Positions 9,890 through 20,842 of a stretch of DNA of 64,000 nt are shown piece after piece. The position numbers and the translations under genes were made by a program. Positions within the stretch are counted from its first letter, which is position 1. Every line of letters begins with the position of its first letter. This stretch comes from Deltaproteobacteria bacterium (GTDB lineage Bacteria > Desulfobacterota > Desulfobacteria > Desulfobacterales > Desulfosarcinaceae): NCBI GenBank assembly GCA_002747175.1, contig PDTK01000032.1:17232-81231 (forward strand), written 5' to 3'. The notes below the pieces were generated by a model, which was not told where the DNA came from, did no database searches, and was given only the letters and a program-made list of their open reading frames with translations.

Positions 9890-10960
9890 TCAGCCATCTT
9901 CGGGTAAATGATCGAGTCGGGCGAACCAGGCTTTAATCACGGCATTGGCCAAGGTTGCCAGAGGGATGGCGAAAAACAACCCCCACAGCCCCCACAAACC
10001 GCCAAATAGCAATACGGCAATGACGATAGCCACCGGGTGAAGGTTGACAACTCCGGAGAGCAGCAACGGTGCCAGAAGATTGCCATCCAATATCTGAATG
10101 ACCAGGTAGGCGATCATGGCTGATGCAAACTCGCTGCTCCACCCCCACTGGATGAAGGCCACCAGCGCCATGACAAACCCCATGACCGTTACGCCAATAT
10201 AGGGAATGATCACGGACAACCCCACAAACAGGGAGATCAACAGTAAAAATTGCAATCCCAGGGCCCTGAAAATCAAATAGCTGATCCCCCAGACAATCAA
10301 AAATTCCCACCCCTTACCACGGATGTAATTGGTGACCTGAACGTTGGCCTCCTGCCATACGGATTCGGTCAAATCCATATTGCCCGGCAGGAATCGTCGC
10401 CCCCATTCCAGAATCATCGATTTGTCCTTGAGCAGAAAAAAAACCATGAAAGGTACCAGTACCAGGTAGACCACCAGATGAATGAGCCCCACGACCGAAG
10501 CGAGGGATAGGGACAGGACGCGGCGAACCAGGCTGGAAATGCCGGCATTGAGGAATTCGATAACCTGCTGGACCTGGCTGGCGGATATAAGATCCGGGTA
10601 ACTGGAGGGCAGCTGCTGCAACCTGTGCTGGATGGTGGCCAGCATGCCGGGGAGCTGTTGAGCGAACTGGCTGACCTGCTTGATGGTCAGCGGCAGCAGC
10701 CACAAAATGATGATGACCATACCGGCCATAAACACCGTGAAGACAATCGATACGGCGGCCAGCCGGGGCCATCGGAACCGCTGCAGCTGGCTCACGATAC
10801 CATCGAGCAGGTAGGCGATGATGATACTGATCAGTACGGGCGCCAGCAGGCTGCCCAAAAAATAGATCAGCCCGGCACCGGCCAGCAGCATGATCGTCAG
10901 AATCACCCGTTGGGGGTCTGAGAAATGTCGCTCTTTCCAGGCTCTGAAGAGTTCAAACAT
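9890..10960 (-). CDS. AI-2E family transporter
   Basis: ~8 TM pattern; VFFLLKDKSMILEWG; ILDGNLLAPLLLSGVVNLHPVAIVIAVLLFGGLWGLWGLFFAIPLA. Confidence 0.88.
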   Translation of the reverse strand: MFELFRAWKERHFSDPQRVILTIMLLAGAGLIYFLGSLLAPVLISIIIAYLLDGIVSQLQRFRWPRLAAVSIVFTVFMAGMVIIILWLLPLTIKQVSQFAQQLPGMLATIQHRLQQLPSSYPDLISASQVQQVIEFLNAGISSLVRRVLSLSLASVVGLIHLVVYLVLVPFMVFFLLKDKSMILEWGRRFLPGNMDLTESVWQEANVQVTNYIRGKGWEFLIVWGISYLIFRALGLQFLLLISLFVGLSVIIPYIGVTVMGFVMALVAFIQWGWSSEFASAMIAYLVIQILDGNLLAPLLLSGVVNLHPVAIVIAVLLFGGLWGLWGLFFAIPLATLANAVIKAWFARLDHLPEDG

Positions 10961-11118
10961 GGGCTGACAATCCTGAAAGGATCAGAAGCGATATCCGCGT
11001 CAAAGGTGTCCCCGCAAACCAATCTCGGCAGCCATGCAATCAGGCCCCACGCTTTCCGGTGACGTACCATCGAGCCTCCCGCCGGCCTGCCGCAGGACCG
11101 GAACCTGCACTGCAGGTA

Positions 11119-12096
11119 TCAATCAGCCGCATCCGGCGGCAAGTCACCAGCATCTTCATTTACCGGTTTCTTGGCTTCCACAAAATGGGCGGCGGCCAGG
11201 GCGGCGGTGCAGCCGTCTGCGGCCGACAGCACGATCTGGCGGGCGAATTTTTGACGCAGATCACCGATTACGTATATGCCCGGCGTATTGGTTTCACACT
11301 TTTCATCGGTGATCACCATACCATCGGCATTCATCGGTGTCCCGGCGGGAACCAGTTGGTTGTTGGGGTTGAAGCCGATAAAGATGAACACACCATCAAC
11401 AGCCATTTCCCGGGTCGCTTGCGTTACGGTATCTTGCAGGCTGACCCGCTCCACCCCATCGTCCCCGGCTTTGATTTCAGAAACCACCGTGTTCCAAAGG
11501 ACCTCTATTTTGCCGTCGTCAAAAATTCGTTTCTGAAGAATCTTACTGGCCCGCAGCTCATCCCTGCGGTGGGCGATATAAACTTTCTTGCACAACTTGG
11601 CGAGGTATAGGGACTCCTCGGCGGCACTGTCCCCACCACCGACGACAATCACCGTTTTTTCCCGGAAAAAGAACCCGTCGCAGGTGGCACAATAGGAAAC
11701 ACCCTTTCCGTAGTATTCCGCTTCACCCGGAATGGATAGCTTCTTGGGACTTCCGCCTGTGGCCAGGATCACCGCGTGGGCCTTCAACGAATCCCCGTTG
11801 GCCAGCTTGATCGTGTGATGGGTCGGGCCGGGATCCAGTTCTGTCACCTCTTGGGAAATCATCTCCAGATCGTAGGACTGGGCGTGCTGGGTGAGCTTCA
11901 TCGACAATTCAGCCCCGCTGATATGGGTAAACCCCGGATAGTTTTCCACCTCATCGCTCATGGGCACCTGACCGCCGGCAACGCCTTTTTCCACCAGCGC
12001 GGTTTTCATTACCGCACGCATGGCATATATCGCGGCCGACAGACCGCCAGGTCCGCCGCCAATGATAACCAGATCATAAAAATTGGACGTCCCCAT
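11119..12096 (-). CDS. trxB: Thioredoxin-disulfide reductase
   Basis: IIGGGPGGLSAAIYAMRA; CATCDGFFFREKTVIVVGGGDSAAEE; start set to MGTSNFYDL. Confidence 0.92.
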   Translation of the reverse strand: MGTSNFYDLVIIGGGPGGLSAAIYAMRAVMKTALVEKGVAGGQVPMSDEVENYPGFTHISGAELSMKLTQHAQSYDLEMISQEVTELDPGPTHHTIKLANGDSLKAHAVILATGGSPKKLSIPGEAEYYGKGVSYCATCDGFFFREKTVIVVGGGDSAAEESLYLAKLCKKVYIAHRRDELRASKILQKRIFDDGKIEVLWNTVVSEIKAGDDGVERVSLQDTVTQATREMAVDGVFIFIGFNPNNQLVPAGTPMNADGMVITDEKCETNTPGIYVIGDLRQKFARQIVLSAADGCTAALAAAHFVEAKKPVNEDAGDLPPDAAD

Positions 12097-12098
12097 GC

Positions 12099-13556
12099 TC
12101 AACCTCCCTTTTTTTGCTGCGCGAACGCCTTTTTCAACTGATCTCCCAAAGATCCCAACGCCTGGGACGATCCACCGGCAAATTCCTGCCACCCACTGCT
12201 GTCAACGGCATCGCCGGTCCCAAGGGAGATTTTACGCTCTGCCGCGTTGATACCATCAATGGTCACACCAATCGTTGCACCGGGCTTGAGGGCTTCGATT
12301 TGTGAGGCTTTCTCCGAAGCGGCCAATTTGGACTTGGGCAGCAGACCGGTAATGCCGGGAGCTATATTCACGAAAATCCCGAACCCTTCCTTTTTTTCCA
12401 CTGTTCCCTGAACCTTTGCACCGATCGCGTATTTGTCCTCGATGTCCGCCCAGGGGTCACCCTCGGCATCTTTGATGCTCAGGGATATTCGCTTGCGTTT
12501 CGAATCGAACTCCTTGACCATCACCATTACCGGATCTCCGGGGGAGACGATGTCTTCCGGGCGCATGATCCGCCTGGTATAGCTCATTTCACTGATGTGG
12601 ACCAAGCCCTCGATACCGGGAAAAAGCTCTACGAATGCACCGAAATTGGCGCAACGGGTTACCGTCCCTTTCATTTTGGTTCCTAAACGGATTCGCTGGG
12701 GTGCCTCGTCCCATGGATCGCCCATGGCCTGCTTGACGGAAAGGGATATTTTTTGAGTTCCGGGCTTGTCCCCCGTTTTGATACCCAAAACCTTGACCTG
12801 TAATTTGTCGCCGATGGCAACCACCTGTTCAGGGTTGTCCAGCCGGGTCCAGCTCAGTTCGCTGATGTGTACCAGACCCTCGACACCGGGAGCCAGCGCC
12901 ACGAAAGCACCGAAAGGCATGATGCGGACCACCGTTCCCGGATACACCGCATCCGCTTGCATTTGTTCCATAAATGCCTTGCGCTCGGTTTCCGCTTCCT
13001 CTTGAAGAATGTCGCGCCGCGAGATGACGATATTGCGGCCCTTTTCTTCAAACCGCTTGATCCGAAAAGGCAGGGTCTGACCTATATAAACGGCCGGGTC
13101 CTCAACGTAGTTCAGATCAATCTGGCTGATGGGACAAAACGCCCGATGCTTGATCACCTCCACATGGAATCCGCCTTTGATGCCAGCAACCACCTTGCCC
13201 TCCACCGGGATTTTTTGTTCCCAGGCGTCCCGGAGCATATTCAATCCGCCAATGCCGGAAATGGCCTTCGATAGGCGGATTTCACTTTCATCCGCGGCAA
13301 TGACATAAAGGTCCAGGGTATCACCTTCGGTCACGCTTACCTGGCCATCTTCATCCACCAGTTCGGACCGTTCCACCACACCATCCACTTTGGTTCCCGT
13401 ATCCACGAATATACTGGAACTGCCGATGGCGATGATTTTTCCCTGAATTTTGTCTCCCACCTGGATGTTCTCGTTCATACCGGCACTGTATGATTCAAAC
13501 AGGTCGGCAAAACTCTCTTCGGCCTCTGTGGCGTGCTCCTTCAAATCGTCGGTCAT
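12099..13556 (-). CDS. rpsA: S1 RNA-binding domain protein (30S ribosomal protein S1-like)
   Basis: Repeated S1 motifs, e.g. [21 protein letters not shown] and [21 protein letters not shown]. Confidence 0.85.
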   Translation of the reverse strand: MTDDLKEHATEAEESFADLFESYSAGMNENIQVGDKIQGKIIAIGSSSIFVDTGTKVDGVVERSELVDEDGQVSVTEGDTLDLYVIAADESEIRLSKAISGIGGLNMLRDAWEQKIPVEGKVVAGIKGGFHVEVIKHRAFCPISQIDLNYVEDPAVYIGQTLPFRIKRFEEKGRNIVISRRDILQEEAETERKAFMEQMQADAVYPGTVVRIMPFGAFVALAPGVEGLVHISELSWTRLDNPEQVVAIGDKLQVKVLGIKTGDKPGTQKISLSVKQAMGDPWDEAPQRIRLGTKMKGTVTRCANFGAFVELFPGIEGLVHISEMSYTRRIMRPEDIVSPGDPVMVMVKEFDSKRKRISLSIKDAEGDPWADIEDKYAIGAKVQGTVEKKEGFGIFVNIAPGITGLLPKSKLAASEKASQIEALKPGATIGVTIDGINAAERKISLGTGDAVDSSGWQEFAGGSSQALGSLGDQLKKAFAQQKKGG

Positions 13557-13581
13557 GGATGTTCTCCCGGTTCAATCGTTC

Positions 13582-13622
13582 CCATCCGGAAATGGCCAAT
13601 TTGCCTATTTCTAGACAGACAC
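13582..13622. repeat. Short palindromic repeat family R3
   Basis: CCATCCGGAAATGGCCAATTTGCCTATTTCTAGACAGACAC. Confidence 0.75.
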
Positions 13623-13636
13623 TCAATAGAAATCAG

Positions 13637-13794
13637 GTAAGCGTTCACAGGGGTACCGCATTTGCTCTTTGTTACCGGACACTTGAAGTATGCCCCATAC
13701 GTCTGCGTACCCGAAGCCGCGCATCTACGTTCGCCCTGTAAACGTTTACCGGCTGTGCTTTACAGGTATTGACTGCTTCTACCCCGTGAACAGG
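13637..13794 (+). repeat. Dispersed intergenic repeat family R1, copy C (diverged, full length)
   Basis: GTAAGCGTTCACAGGGGTACCGC...CTACCCCGTGAACAGG, alignable to copy A along its length. Confidence 0.85.
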
Positions 13795-13964
13795 CACGAA
13801 ATCAGTGGCAACTTCACCAGAAATTGCCCGCTTTTGCAAGCCTATTGTCAGCCCGCGTAGCGCAAGGAACATTTTATGTTCTTTATATCAAGAAAAAAAT
13901 AAAAATGATAAAATAAGTGGTTACAAACAGTCATTTTTTTATGCAACCATGGGGGATCGACAAC

Positions 13965-14930
13965 ATGAACGAACATGAATTTTCCCCGCATTTCTACCGT
14001 CAGGCGGACATGCTTGCCAACCGTGTAAAGAAAAAATTCAAACATCTGCGCAAACGCTTTGCCAGGCAACACATCGAGGTTTTCCGATTATATGACTGGG
14101 ACATCCCCGAAATCCGGGCGGTGGTTGACTGGTATGGCGGACACCTGGTTATCGGGGAGTACATGCGGCGCCAATCTGTACCCGAATGGTTGCCCATGAT
14201 GGCGCGGGCAGTGGCTGAGGCACTGTCGGTTCCCCAGAGCAAGGTGCATCTCAAGGCTCGCCGAGCGGGACATCTCGATGGCAAGCGCTATGAACGCATC
14301 GATTACACGGATAAAAAAATCATTCTGCGTGAACGGGACCTTCGGTTTCTGGTGAATCCATACGATTATGTCGATACCGGCCTGTTTTCCGATCATCGCA
14401 ACACCCGCGAATTGATCAGAACCATGGCATCGGGCAAAACCTTCCTCAACCTGTATTGCTACACCGCCTCCTTTTCCTGTTACGCCGCCAAGGGCGGTGC
14501 CCGCAGCACCACGTCTGTAGACCGCTCGGAAAACACCCTTTTGTGGGCACGCGAGAACTTTTCCATCAACGGTATCGACATGGATACCAATCGCCTGGTT
14601 CATGCCCACACGTTCGATTTTCTAAAACGCGCCAGAGACAAAGGCCTGCATTTCGATCTGGCCGTCGTCGATCCCCCCTCCTATTCCACCACCAAAACGC
14701 GAGACCTGTTTTTTGACATCGTCCGGGATCACCCGCGGCTGTTGTCGGAGGTCATTTGTTTGATGAAACCCGGCGCCACCCTCTTTTTTTCAACCAACCA
14801 CCAGGGGTTCGAACCACATCTGGATGGATTGAATGTTTCGACCGCCATCGAAATCACCGACCGCACCATTCCCGAAGATTATGCGCACAAACGCAAAACC
14901 ATCCATCGCTGTTGGCGTATAACCGTCTGA
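13965..14930 (+). CDS. Class I SAM-dependent rRNA methyltransferase, RlmK (C-terminal RlmL half)-like
   Basis: DYVDTGLFSDHRNTRELI; FLNLYCYTASFSCYAAKGGARSTTSVDRSENTLLWARENF; VVDPPSYS. Confidence 0.82.
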   Translation: MNEHEFSPHFYRQADMLANRVKKKFKHLRKRFARQHIEVFRLYDWDIPEIRAVVDWYGGHLVIGEYMRRQSVPEWLPMMARAVAEALSVPQSKVHLKARRAGHLDGKRYERIDYTDKKIILRERDLRFLVNPYDYVDTGLFSDHRNTRELIRTMASGKTFLNLYCYTASFSCYAAKGGARSTTSVDRSENTLLWARENFSINGIDMDTNRLVHAHTFDFLKRARDKGLHFDLAVVDPPSYSTTKTRDLFFDIVRDHPRLLSEVICLMKPGATLFFSTNHQGFEPHLDGLNVSTAIEITDRTIPEDYAHKRKTIHRCWRITV

Positions 14931-15303
14931 AACCAGAAAATTGGTATCATACACAAAACCGCAGACTGGACCCCAACCTTGCAAAAGCCGGAGCGTCAGA
15001 GCCAAGGCCCAAGAGCGAAGCGGTAGCACTTTTTCACCAGATACGATTTACCATTGACAAACAAAGGGGTCTGATCTAACACATCAATATACTGACTGAT
15101 CGTTCGTTCGGATTCTTCCCAGGACACCGCCTTTATACAATATTTTCAACTGAATTGAGCAGCAGTTAGCCGTTAGCTATTCGCAAAAGGATTCCGGTTC
15201 GTTAACGAAAAGCATGACGCCACCCGTCGGGCTTAACCCAGATTTCTTGTAATTATCTGAAACAAAAGAGCTAATCGCTTATTTTGGGTCTCAATAAACT
15301 TCA

Positions 15304-15951
15304 ATGGTTCGGAGAAAAGTGAAAAAACAACGAATTCCAACCCAGGTCAAAAATCAGGCATTGGTGGCTCAACGCCGCCGGCAGATCGTGGACGCATCCG
15401 TGAATTTATTCATCGAAAATGGATTTCACAAAACCACCACCCGTCAGATCGCCAGCGCCAGCGGCATCTCCATTGGATCGCTTTACGAGTATATCTCCAC
15501 CAAGGAAGATGTGCTCTACCTGGTATGTGACGCGATACATGCCGAAATCGAACAGGGTGTGGCAGAGGCCATACACCGGGTCCAAAACGGCAAGAATCCG
15601 CTGGCCGAAGTCATTCGGGAATATTTTATGGTATGCCGTCGCATGAGCGATCACATTTTGCTGATTTACCAGGAGACCCAATCCCTTCCCGCTAAATGGC
15701 AGCGTGTCGTCCTGGAGAATGAAATTCGTATTACCGGAATTTTCACCGGGGTCCTGGCCAAACTGACCAAAACCGGGGACCTTGCACGTATTGCTCCGAG
15801 GCGCTTGGAACTGGTAGCCCACAACATTGCTGTTCTGGGGCACATGTGGACGTTCAGACGCTGGTTCCTTGCCAACCATTACAGCATTGACGAATATGTC
15901 GATTTTCAAACCCGCAGCATCCTGGGAATGTGTAAAGAAAATGCAGTGTAA
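15304..15951 (+). CDS. TetR/AcrR family transcriptional regulator
   Basis: RRRQIVDASVNLFIENGFHKTTTRQIASASGISIGSLYEYISTKEDVLY. Confidence 0.9.
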   Translation: MVRRKVKKQRIPTQVKNQALVAQRRRQIVDASVNLFIENGFHKTTTRQIASASGISIGSLYEYISTKEDVLYLVCDAIHAEIEQGVAEAIHRVQNGKNPLAEVIREYFMVCRRMSDHILLIYQETQSLPAKWQRVVLENEIRITGIFTGVLAKLTKTGDLARIAPRRLELVAHNIAVLGHMWTFRRWFLANHYSIDEYVDFQTRSILGMCKENAV

Positions 15952-16001
15952 ACCCCATGGTAGCATACAAAATGCGAAAGTTATCGTTAATATTTGAAAT
16001 A

Positions 16002-16038
16002 ATAATTACAGTAAATTAAACCTCGGGCTATGCCCGAG
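16002..16038. repeat. Shared hairpin-containing repeat R7 (copy 1)
   Basis: ATAATTACAGTAAATTAAACCTCGGGCTATGCCCGAG; nearly the same sequence inverted at 53022..53060. Confidence 0.65.
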
Positions 16039-16087
16039 CGGCCCGAAGGGAAATCAAAGGTTGTTTTATCAATTCAGGAGGGGCGGA

Positions 16088-17242
16088 ATGAATTTTGAAT
16101 TCAGCAAAACCCAGAAAGACATTCAAAAAGCGGTAAGGGATTTCGTGAAGGGCGAATTCGACAAGGAACTGGCTTACGAACTGGAAAAGAAACACGAATT
16201 TCCTCGCAAAATCTGGAAAAAAGCCTGTGAACTGGGTCTCATCGGCCTCCATTTCCCGGAAAAATATTCCGGTCAGGGTCTCGGGTCGCTGGAAGCGATC
16301 ATCGTGGTGGAAGAATTGTGCCGCGGCGATTCGACCATCGGTAGCGCCATTGCGCTCGCCCCGTTTGCGTCCGAAATCATCATGCATTACGGCTCCGACG
16401 AGCAGAAAGAGAAGTACCTGCCGGCCGTGGCCGAGGGAGAAATGCTCTCCGCCGGCGCCTTCACCGAACCGGATCACGGATCGGACATTACCGATATGAA
16501 TACCACGGCCGTCAAGGACGGTGACATGTGGGTGGTCAACGGTGGTAAAACGTTCATCACCAACGGCGGGCTGGCCGGATTTTACAACGTGTTGTGTCAG
16601 ACCGATCCCGACGCCGATCCCGGGTATCGCGGCCAGAGCCTGATTCTGGTGGAGGCCGACCGCCAAGGCGTGTTCACCGCCGACGTGGGCGACAAAATGG
16701 GCATCCGTATGATGGCCACCGCCGAAGTGACTTTCAAGGATGTCCGCGTGCCCCTGAAAAATCTCATCGGCGAAGCGGGCAAGGGATTTTATCACGTCCT
16801 GCACTTTTTCGACGAAAGCCGCATTCAGATTGCCGCCCAGGCCCTGGGAACAGCCCAGGGAGCCTACGACCGGGCGCTGGCTTACGTGAAACAGCGCGAA
16901 CAGTTCGGCCAAAAAATCGCCCAATTCCAGGTCACCCGGCACAAGCTGGCGGACATGGCCACCAAAATCGAGTTGGCGCGCCTGATTACCTACAAGGCCG
17001 CCTGGAACTTCGATCAGGGCCGCATTGATCCCAAACTGACATCCATGGCCAAGATGTACGCAGCCCGCACCGCAGTGGAAGTGGCTGACGAAGCGATCCA
17101 ACTGCTGGGCGGATACGGTTACATGACCGAATACGAAGTCGAGCGCTTTTACCGCGACGCCAAAATCACCGAGATCTATGAAGGAACCAAAGAGATCCAG
17201 AAAAACACCATCGCCGGCGCCCTGATCGGCAAATTGAAGTAA
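16088..17242 (+). CDS. Acyl-CoA dehydrogenase
   Basis: AGAFTEPDHGSDITDMNTTAV; YVKQREQFGQKIAQFQVTRHKLADMATKIE; LLGGYGYMTEYEVERFYRDAKITEIYEGTKEIQ. Confidence 0.93.
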   Translation: MNFEFSKTQKDIQKAVRDFVKGEFDKELAYELEKKHEFPRKIWKKACELGLIGLHFPEKYSGQGLGSLEAIIVVEELCRGDSTIGSAIALAPFASEIIMHYGSDEQKEKYLPAVAEGEMLSAGAFTEPDHGSDITDMNTTAVKDGDMWVVNGGKTFITNGGLAGFYNVLCQTDPDADPGYRGQSLILVEADRQGVFTADVGDKMGIRMMATAEVTFKDVRVPLKNLIGEAGKGFYHVLHFFDESRIQIAAQALGTAQGAYDRALAYVKQREQFGQKIAQFQVTRHKLADMATKIELARLITYKAAWNFDQGRIDPKLTSMAKMYAARTAVEVADEAIQLLGGYGYMTEYEVERFYRDAKITEIYEGTKEIQKNTIAGALIGKLK

Positions 17243-17483
17243 AGGCATTTCAAATTTGAGATCTGAAATGCCGCTTCTTTCCGGAAGGCCCCCTGCCTGT
17301 CGTCTCCAAAACGCCTTCCGGGGTACCCATCAACAACGCTTCGTTGATGCTGCGGCCTGAGCCCAGGGCACGCCCCACAATGCCGCTTTCATCTATGTCC
17401 GCCGGGCAATCACCGGCTTGGAGCGGACACGGGAAGGCCACTGGCCCGGCGGCCGGCAACCAAGATCAGCCACAGGAGGACGC

Positions 17484-20400
17484 ATGAACGACACAATTCA
17501 GACATACCGACCCCAAAACAACATCCGGGTCGTCACCGCCACATCGCTGTTTGACGGCCACGATGCCTCCATCAATATTTTCCGTCGCATTTTGCAGCGC
17601 ACCGGGGTGGAGGTAATCCATCTGGGTCATAATCGTGCGGTCAAAGAGATCGTGGATGCAGCCATCCAGGAAGACGTCCAGGGTATCGCCATATCCAGCT
17701 ACCAGGGTGGCCACATCGAATTTTTCAGGTACATGATCGATCTGCTCAAAGAGGACGGCGCCCCCCATATCAAGGTTTTCGGCGGTGGCGGCGGCGTTAT
17801 CGTTCCCGAAGAAATCAGGGCGTTGGAAGCCTATGGTGTGGCCAAAATATATTCGCCCGAAGACGGCACCCGCATGGGTTTGCAGGGCATTATCAACCAC
17901 ATGGTCGAAACCATGGATTTCTCCCGTGCCGATCAGGCTGCCCTGGGTCTCTCAGACCTGACCCCGGACAACAAACTGCGCATAGCCAACATCATCACTT
18001 CCCTGGAGCAGGCCAAGGCCAAAAAAAACGGATACCTGGCCGAATTCCGCCAGGAACTCAAAAAAAAAATCGGGGACCGCAAGGTGCCGGTCATCGGTAT
18101 CACCGGTACCGGCGGCGCAGGGAAATCATCCCTGACCGACGAACTGATCCTGCGCCTGCTCCATGATCTCAAGGATATCCGCATCGCCATCATCAGCGCG
18201 GATCCATCCCGCCGCAAGACCGGTGGGGCTCTCCTGGGCGACCGCATCCGCATGAACGCCATCGGCAGCCCCCGGGTATACATGCGCTCCATCGCCACCC
18301 GGCGCTCCCACACGGAGATTCCCGAGGCCATGGGCGAGGTGTTGAATGTGGCCAAGGCCGCTGGCTACGACCTGGTTATCGCCGAGACGGCCGGTATCGG
18401 CCAGGGAGATTCGCATATTATCGATCTGGTGGACGTGGCCGTGTACGTCATGACCAGCGATTTCGGGGCGGCATCACAGCTGGAAAAAATCGATATGCTG
18501 GATTTCGCCGATCTGGTGGTGGTCAACAAGTTCGAAAAGCGCGGCGGCGAAGATGCCGTGCGTGACGTTCGCAAGCAGGTGCAGCGCAACCGGGAGGTTT
18601 TCGACAAGATGCCGGAGGATATGCCGGTTTACGGTACCATCGCCTCCAAATTCAACGACGATGGGGTCACCGCCTTGTACCATGCACTGCTGGACACCAT
18701 CGGGGAAAAAACCGGAGTCGTTTTCGAATCTAGCCTGCCGCGGAGCGACACCAAGCAGTCCACTTCCAAAACCATCATCATTCCACCGGAACGCACGCGT
18801 TATCTGTCCGAGATCGCAGAAACGGTGAGAAATTATCACCGCGAGACCCAAAATCAGGCCGATGCCATGCGACGGGTCTGGCACCTGGAGGAAACGGCCA
18901 AAAGGGTGGGCGGCAGCGATCTCGCCAATGATGCGGCCGAATTGCTGGACCGCCTCAAGAACGAAATCGCAACGGCACGGGAAGCCCTGGACGACGAGAC
19001 CGAAAAACTGGTCACCCAATGGGAAAAAACCAAGGCGGATTATTCGGGCGACGAACTGGTTTACACGGTGCGCGGCAGAAAGATTCGTGTACCGCTATAT
19101 TCCGAGTCCCTCGCCCACCAGAAAATCCCCAAGATATCCCTGCCGCGTTATTCGGATCCCGGGGAAATTTACAATTGGATGCGCAGAGAGAATCTGCCGG
19201 GTTTCTTTCCCTTTACCGCCGGTGTTTTTCCCATGAAACGGGTGGGTGAGGACCCCACACGCATGTTCGCCGGTGAGGGCGATCCGGCCCGCACCAACGA
19301 ACGATTCAAACTGCTGTCCGCCAACAGTGATGCCAAACGCTTGTCCACAGCCTTCGATTCGGTGACCCTTTACGGCTACGATCCGGATCGGCGACCGGAT
19401 ATTTACGGCAAAGTGGGCAATTCTGGTGTGAGCGTCTGCTCTCTGGACGATGTCAAGGTGCTATACGGCGGTTTCGAGCTGTGCGCCCCCACCACCTCGG
19501 TCTCCATGACCATCAACGGACCGGCGCCCATCATGCTGGCCATGTTCCTCAACGCGGCCGTCGACCAGCAGGTGGATAAATATGCTGCGGAGAAGGGCCG
19601 CCGGCCGTCTGCGGATGAATATGAAAACATCAAAACCATGGTATTGGAGAATGTGCGCGGTACCGTGCAGGCCGATATCCTCAAGGAGGACCAGGGTCAG
19701 AATACCTGCATTTTCTCGATCGATTTCGCCCTGAGAATGATGGGCGATATCCAGGAATACTTCATCGAAAAAAATGTTCGCAATTTCTACTCGGTGTCCA
19801 TCTCCGGGTACCACATTGCCGAGGCCGGCGCCAATCCCATCAGTCAACTGGCCTTCACACTGGCCAACGGATTTACCTATCTGGAATACTACCTGTCCAG
19901 GGGTATGCCCCTGGACAGCTTCGCCCCCAATCTGTCCTTCTTTTTTTCCAACGGCATGGATCCGGAATATACGGTGATTGGCCGGGTGGCCCGCCGCATC
20001 TGGGCCATTGCCCTGCGTGAAAAATACGGCGCTTCGGTGCGCAGCCAGATGCTGAAATATCATGTGCAGACCTCGGGCCGCAGCCTGCACAGCCAGGACA
20101 TCCAGTTCAACGACATTCGTACCACCTTGCAGGCTTTGTGTGCCATTTACGACAACGCCCAGAGCCTGCATACCAATGCCTTCGATGAGGCCATTACCAC
20201 GCCCACGGAGGAATCGGTGCGCCGGGCACTGGCCATTCAGTTGATCATCAACCGTGAATGGGGACTGGCCAAAAACGAGAACCCCTACCAAGGCAGCTTC
20301 ATCGTCGACGACCTCACCGATTTGGTCGAAGCTGCCGTACTCATGGAATACGACAGACTCACCAGCCGCGGCGGCGTACTGGGTGCCATGGAAACTGGCT

Positions 20401-20771
20401 ACCAGCGCAGCAAAATCCAGGAAGAGTCCATGTATTATGAGACACTGAAACATACCGGTGAGTATCCCATCGTGGGCGTCAACACCTTCCGGGATCCGCA
20501 CACCGAAAGCGACGTGATGACCGAAGGGGCATCGTGTATCGACCTGGCCCGTGCCACCACCGAGGAAAAGGAGTCCCAGCTCAATCGCCTGGAGGCTTTC
20601 CACCAGCGCAACCGGGACCACTCCGCCGATGCCCTGGCAAAATTGCAGAAAGTGGCGCTTTCAGGCGGAAATATTTTTGCAGAGTTGATGGAAACCGTTA
20701 AAACCTGTAGCTTGGGACAGATTACGGGTGCTTTGTATGATGTGGGGGGGCAATACAGGCGAAATATGTAA
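17484..20771 (+). CDS. icmF: Fused isobutyryl-CoA mutase IcmF: B12-binding domain, MeaI-type GTPase, mutase domain
   Basis: B12 motif [10 protein letters not shown]; Walker [18 protein letters not shown]; mutase motifs [11 protein letters not shown] and GQNTCIFS (IcmF-like rather than methylmalonyl-CoA mutase-like). Confidence 0.88.
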   Translation: MNDTIQTYRPQNNIRVVTATSLFDGHDASINIFRRILQRTGVEVIHLGHNRAVKEIVDAAIQEDVQGIAISSYQGGHIEFFRYMIDLLKEDGAPHIKVFGGGGGVIVPEEIRALEAYGVAKIYSPEDGTRMGLQGIINHMVETMDFSRADQAALGLSDLTPDNKLRIANIITSLEQAKAKKNGYLAEFRQELKKKIGDRKVPVIGITGTGGAGKSSLTDELILRLLHDLKDIRIAIISADPSRRKTGGALLGDRIRMNAIGSPRVYMRSIATRRSHTEIPEAMGEVLNVAKAAGYDLVIAETAGIGQGDSHIIDLVDVAVYVMTSDFGAASQLEKIDMLDFADLVVVNKFEKRGGEDAVRDVRKQVQRNREVFDKMPEDMPVYGTIASKFNDDGVTALYHALLDTIGEKTGVVFESSLPRSDTKQSTSKTIIIPPERTRYLSEIAETVRNYHRETQNQADAMRRVWHLEETAKRVGGSDLANDAAELLDRLKNEIATAREALDDETEKLVTQWEKTKADYSGDELVYTVRGRKIRVPLYSESLAHQKIPKISLPRYSDPGEIYNWMRRENLPGFFPFTAGVFPMKRVGEDPTRMFAGEGDPARTNERFKLLSANSDAKRLSTAFDSVTLYGYDPDRRPDIYGKVGNSGVSVCSLDDVKVLYGGFELCAPTTSVSMTINGPAPIMLAMFLNAAVDQQVDKYAAEKGRRPSADEYENIKTMVLENVRGTVQADILKEDQGQNTCIFSIDFALRMMGDIQEYFIEKNVRNFYSVSISGYHIAEAGANPISQLAFTLANGFTYLEYYLSRGMPLDSFAPNLSFFFSNGMDPEYTVIGRVARRIWAIALREKYGASVRSQMLKYHVQTSGRSLHSQDIQFNDIRTTLQALCAIYDNAQSLHTNAFDEAITTPTEESVRRALAIQLIINREWGLAKNENPYQGSFIVDDLTDLVEAAVLMEYDRLTSRGGVLGAMETGYQRSKIQEESMYYETLKHTGEYPIVGVNTFRDPHTESDVMTEGASCIDLARATTEEKESQLNRLEAFHQRNRDHSADALAKLQKVALSGGNIFAELMETVKTCSLGQITGALYDVGGQYRRNM

Positions 20772-20842
20772 AATTGTTGACCCTGCCGCCCTGATTCTTG
20801 GATTCTCATACCTTGAAATTCTTTATTCACCAGGAGGCAAAC

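Noticed and set aside
14805-14825. GGTTCGAAC resembling a tRNA T-loop
   Set aside because: Inside the methyltransferase CDS with no acceptor or anticodon stem.
16028-17248. 406-aa minus-strand ORF
   Set aside because: Antisense to a clear acyl-CoA dehydrogenase; His/Gly-rich composition typical of shadow ORFs.
19461-20621. 386-aa minus-strand ORF
   Set aside because: Antisense shadow of the IcmF mutase domain with no recognisable motifs.
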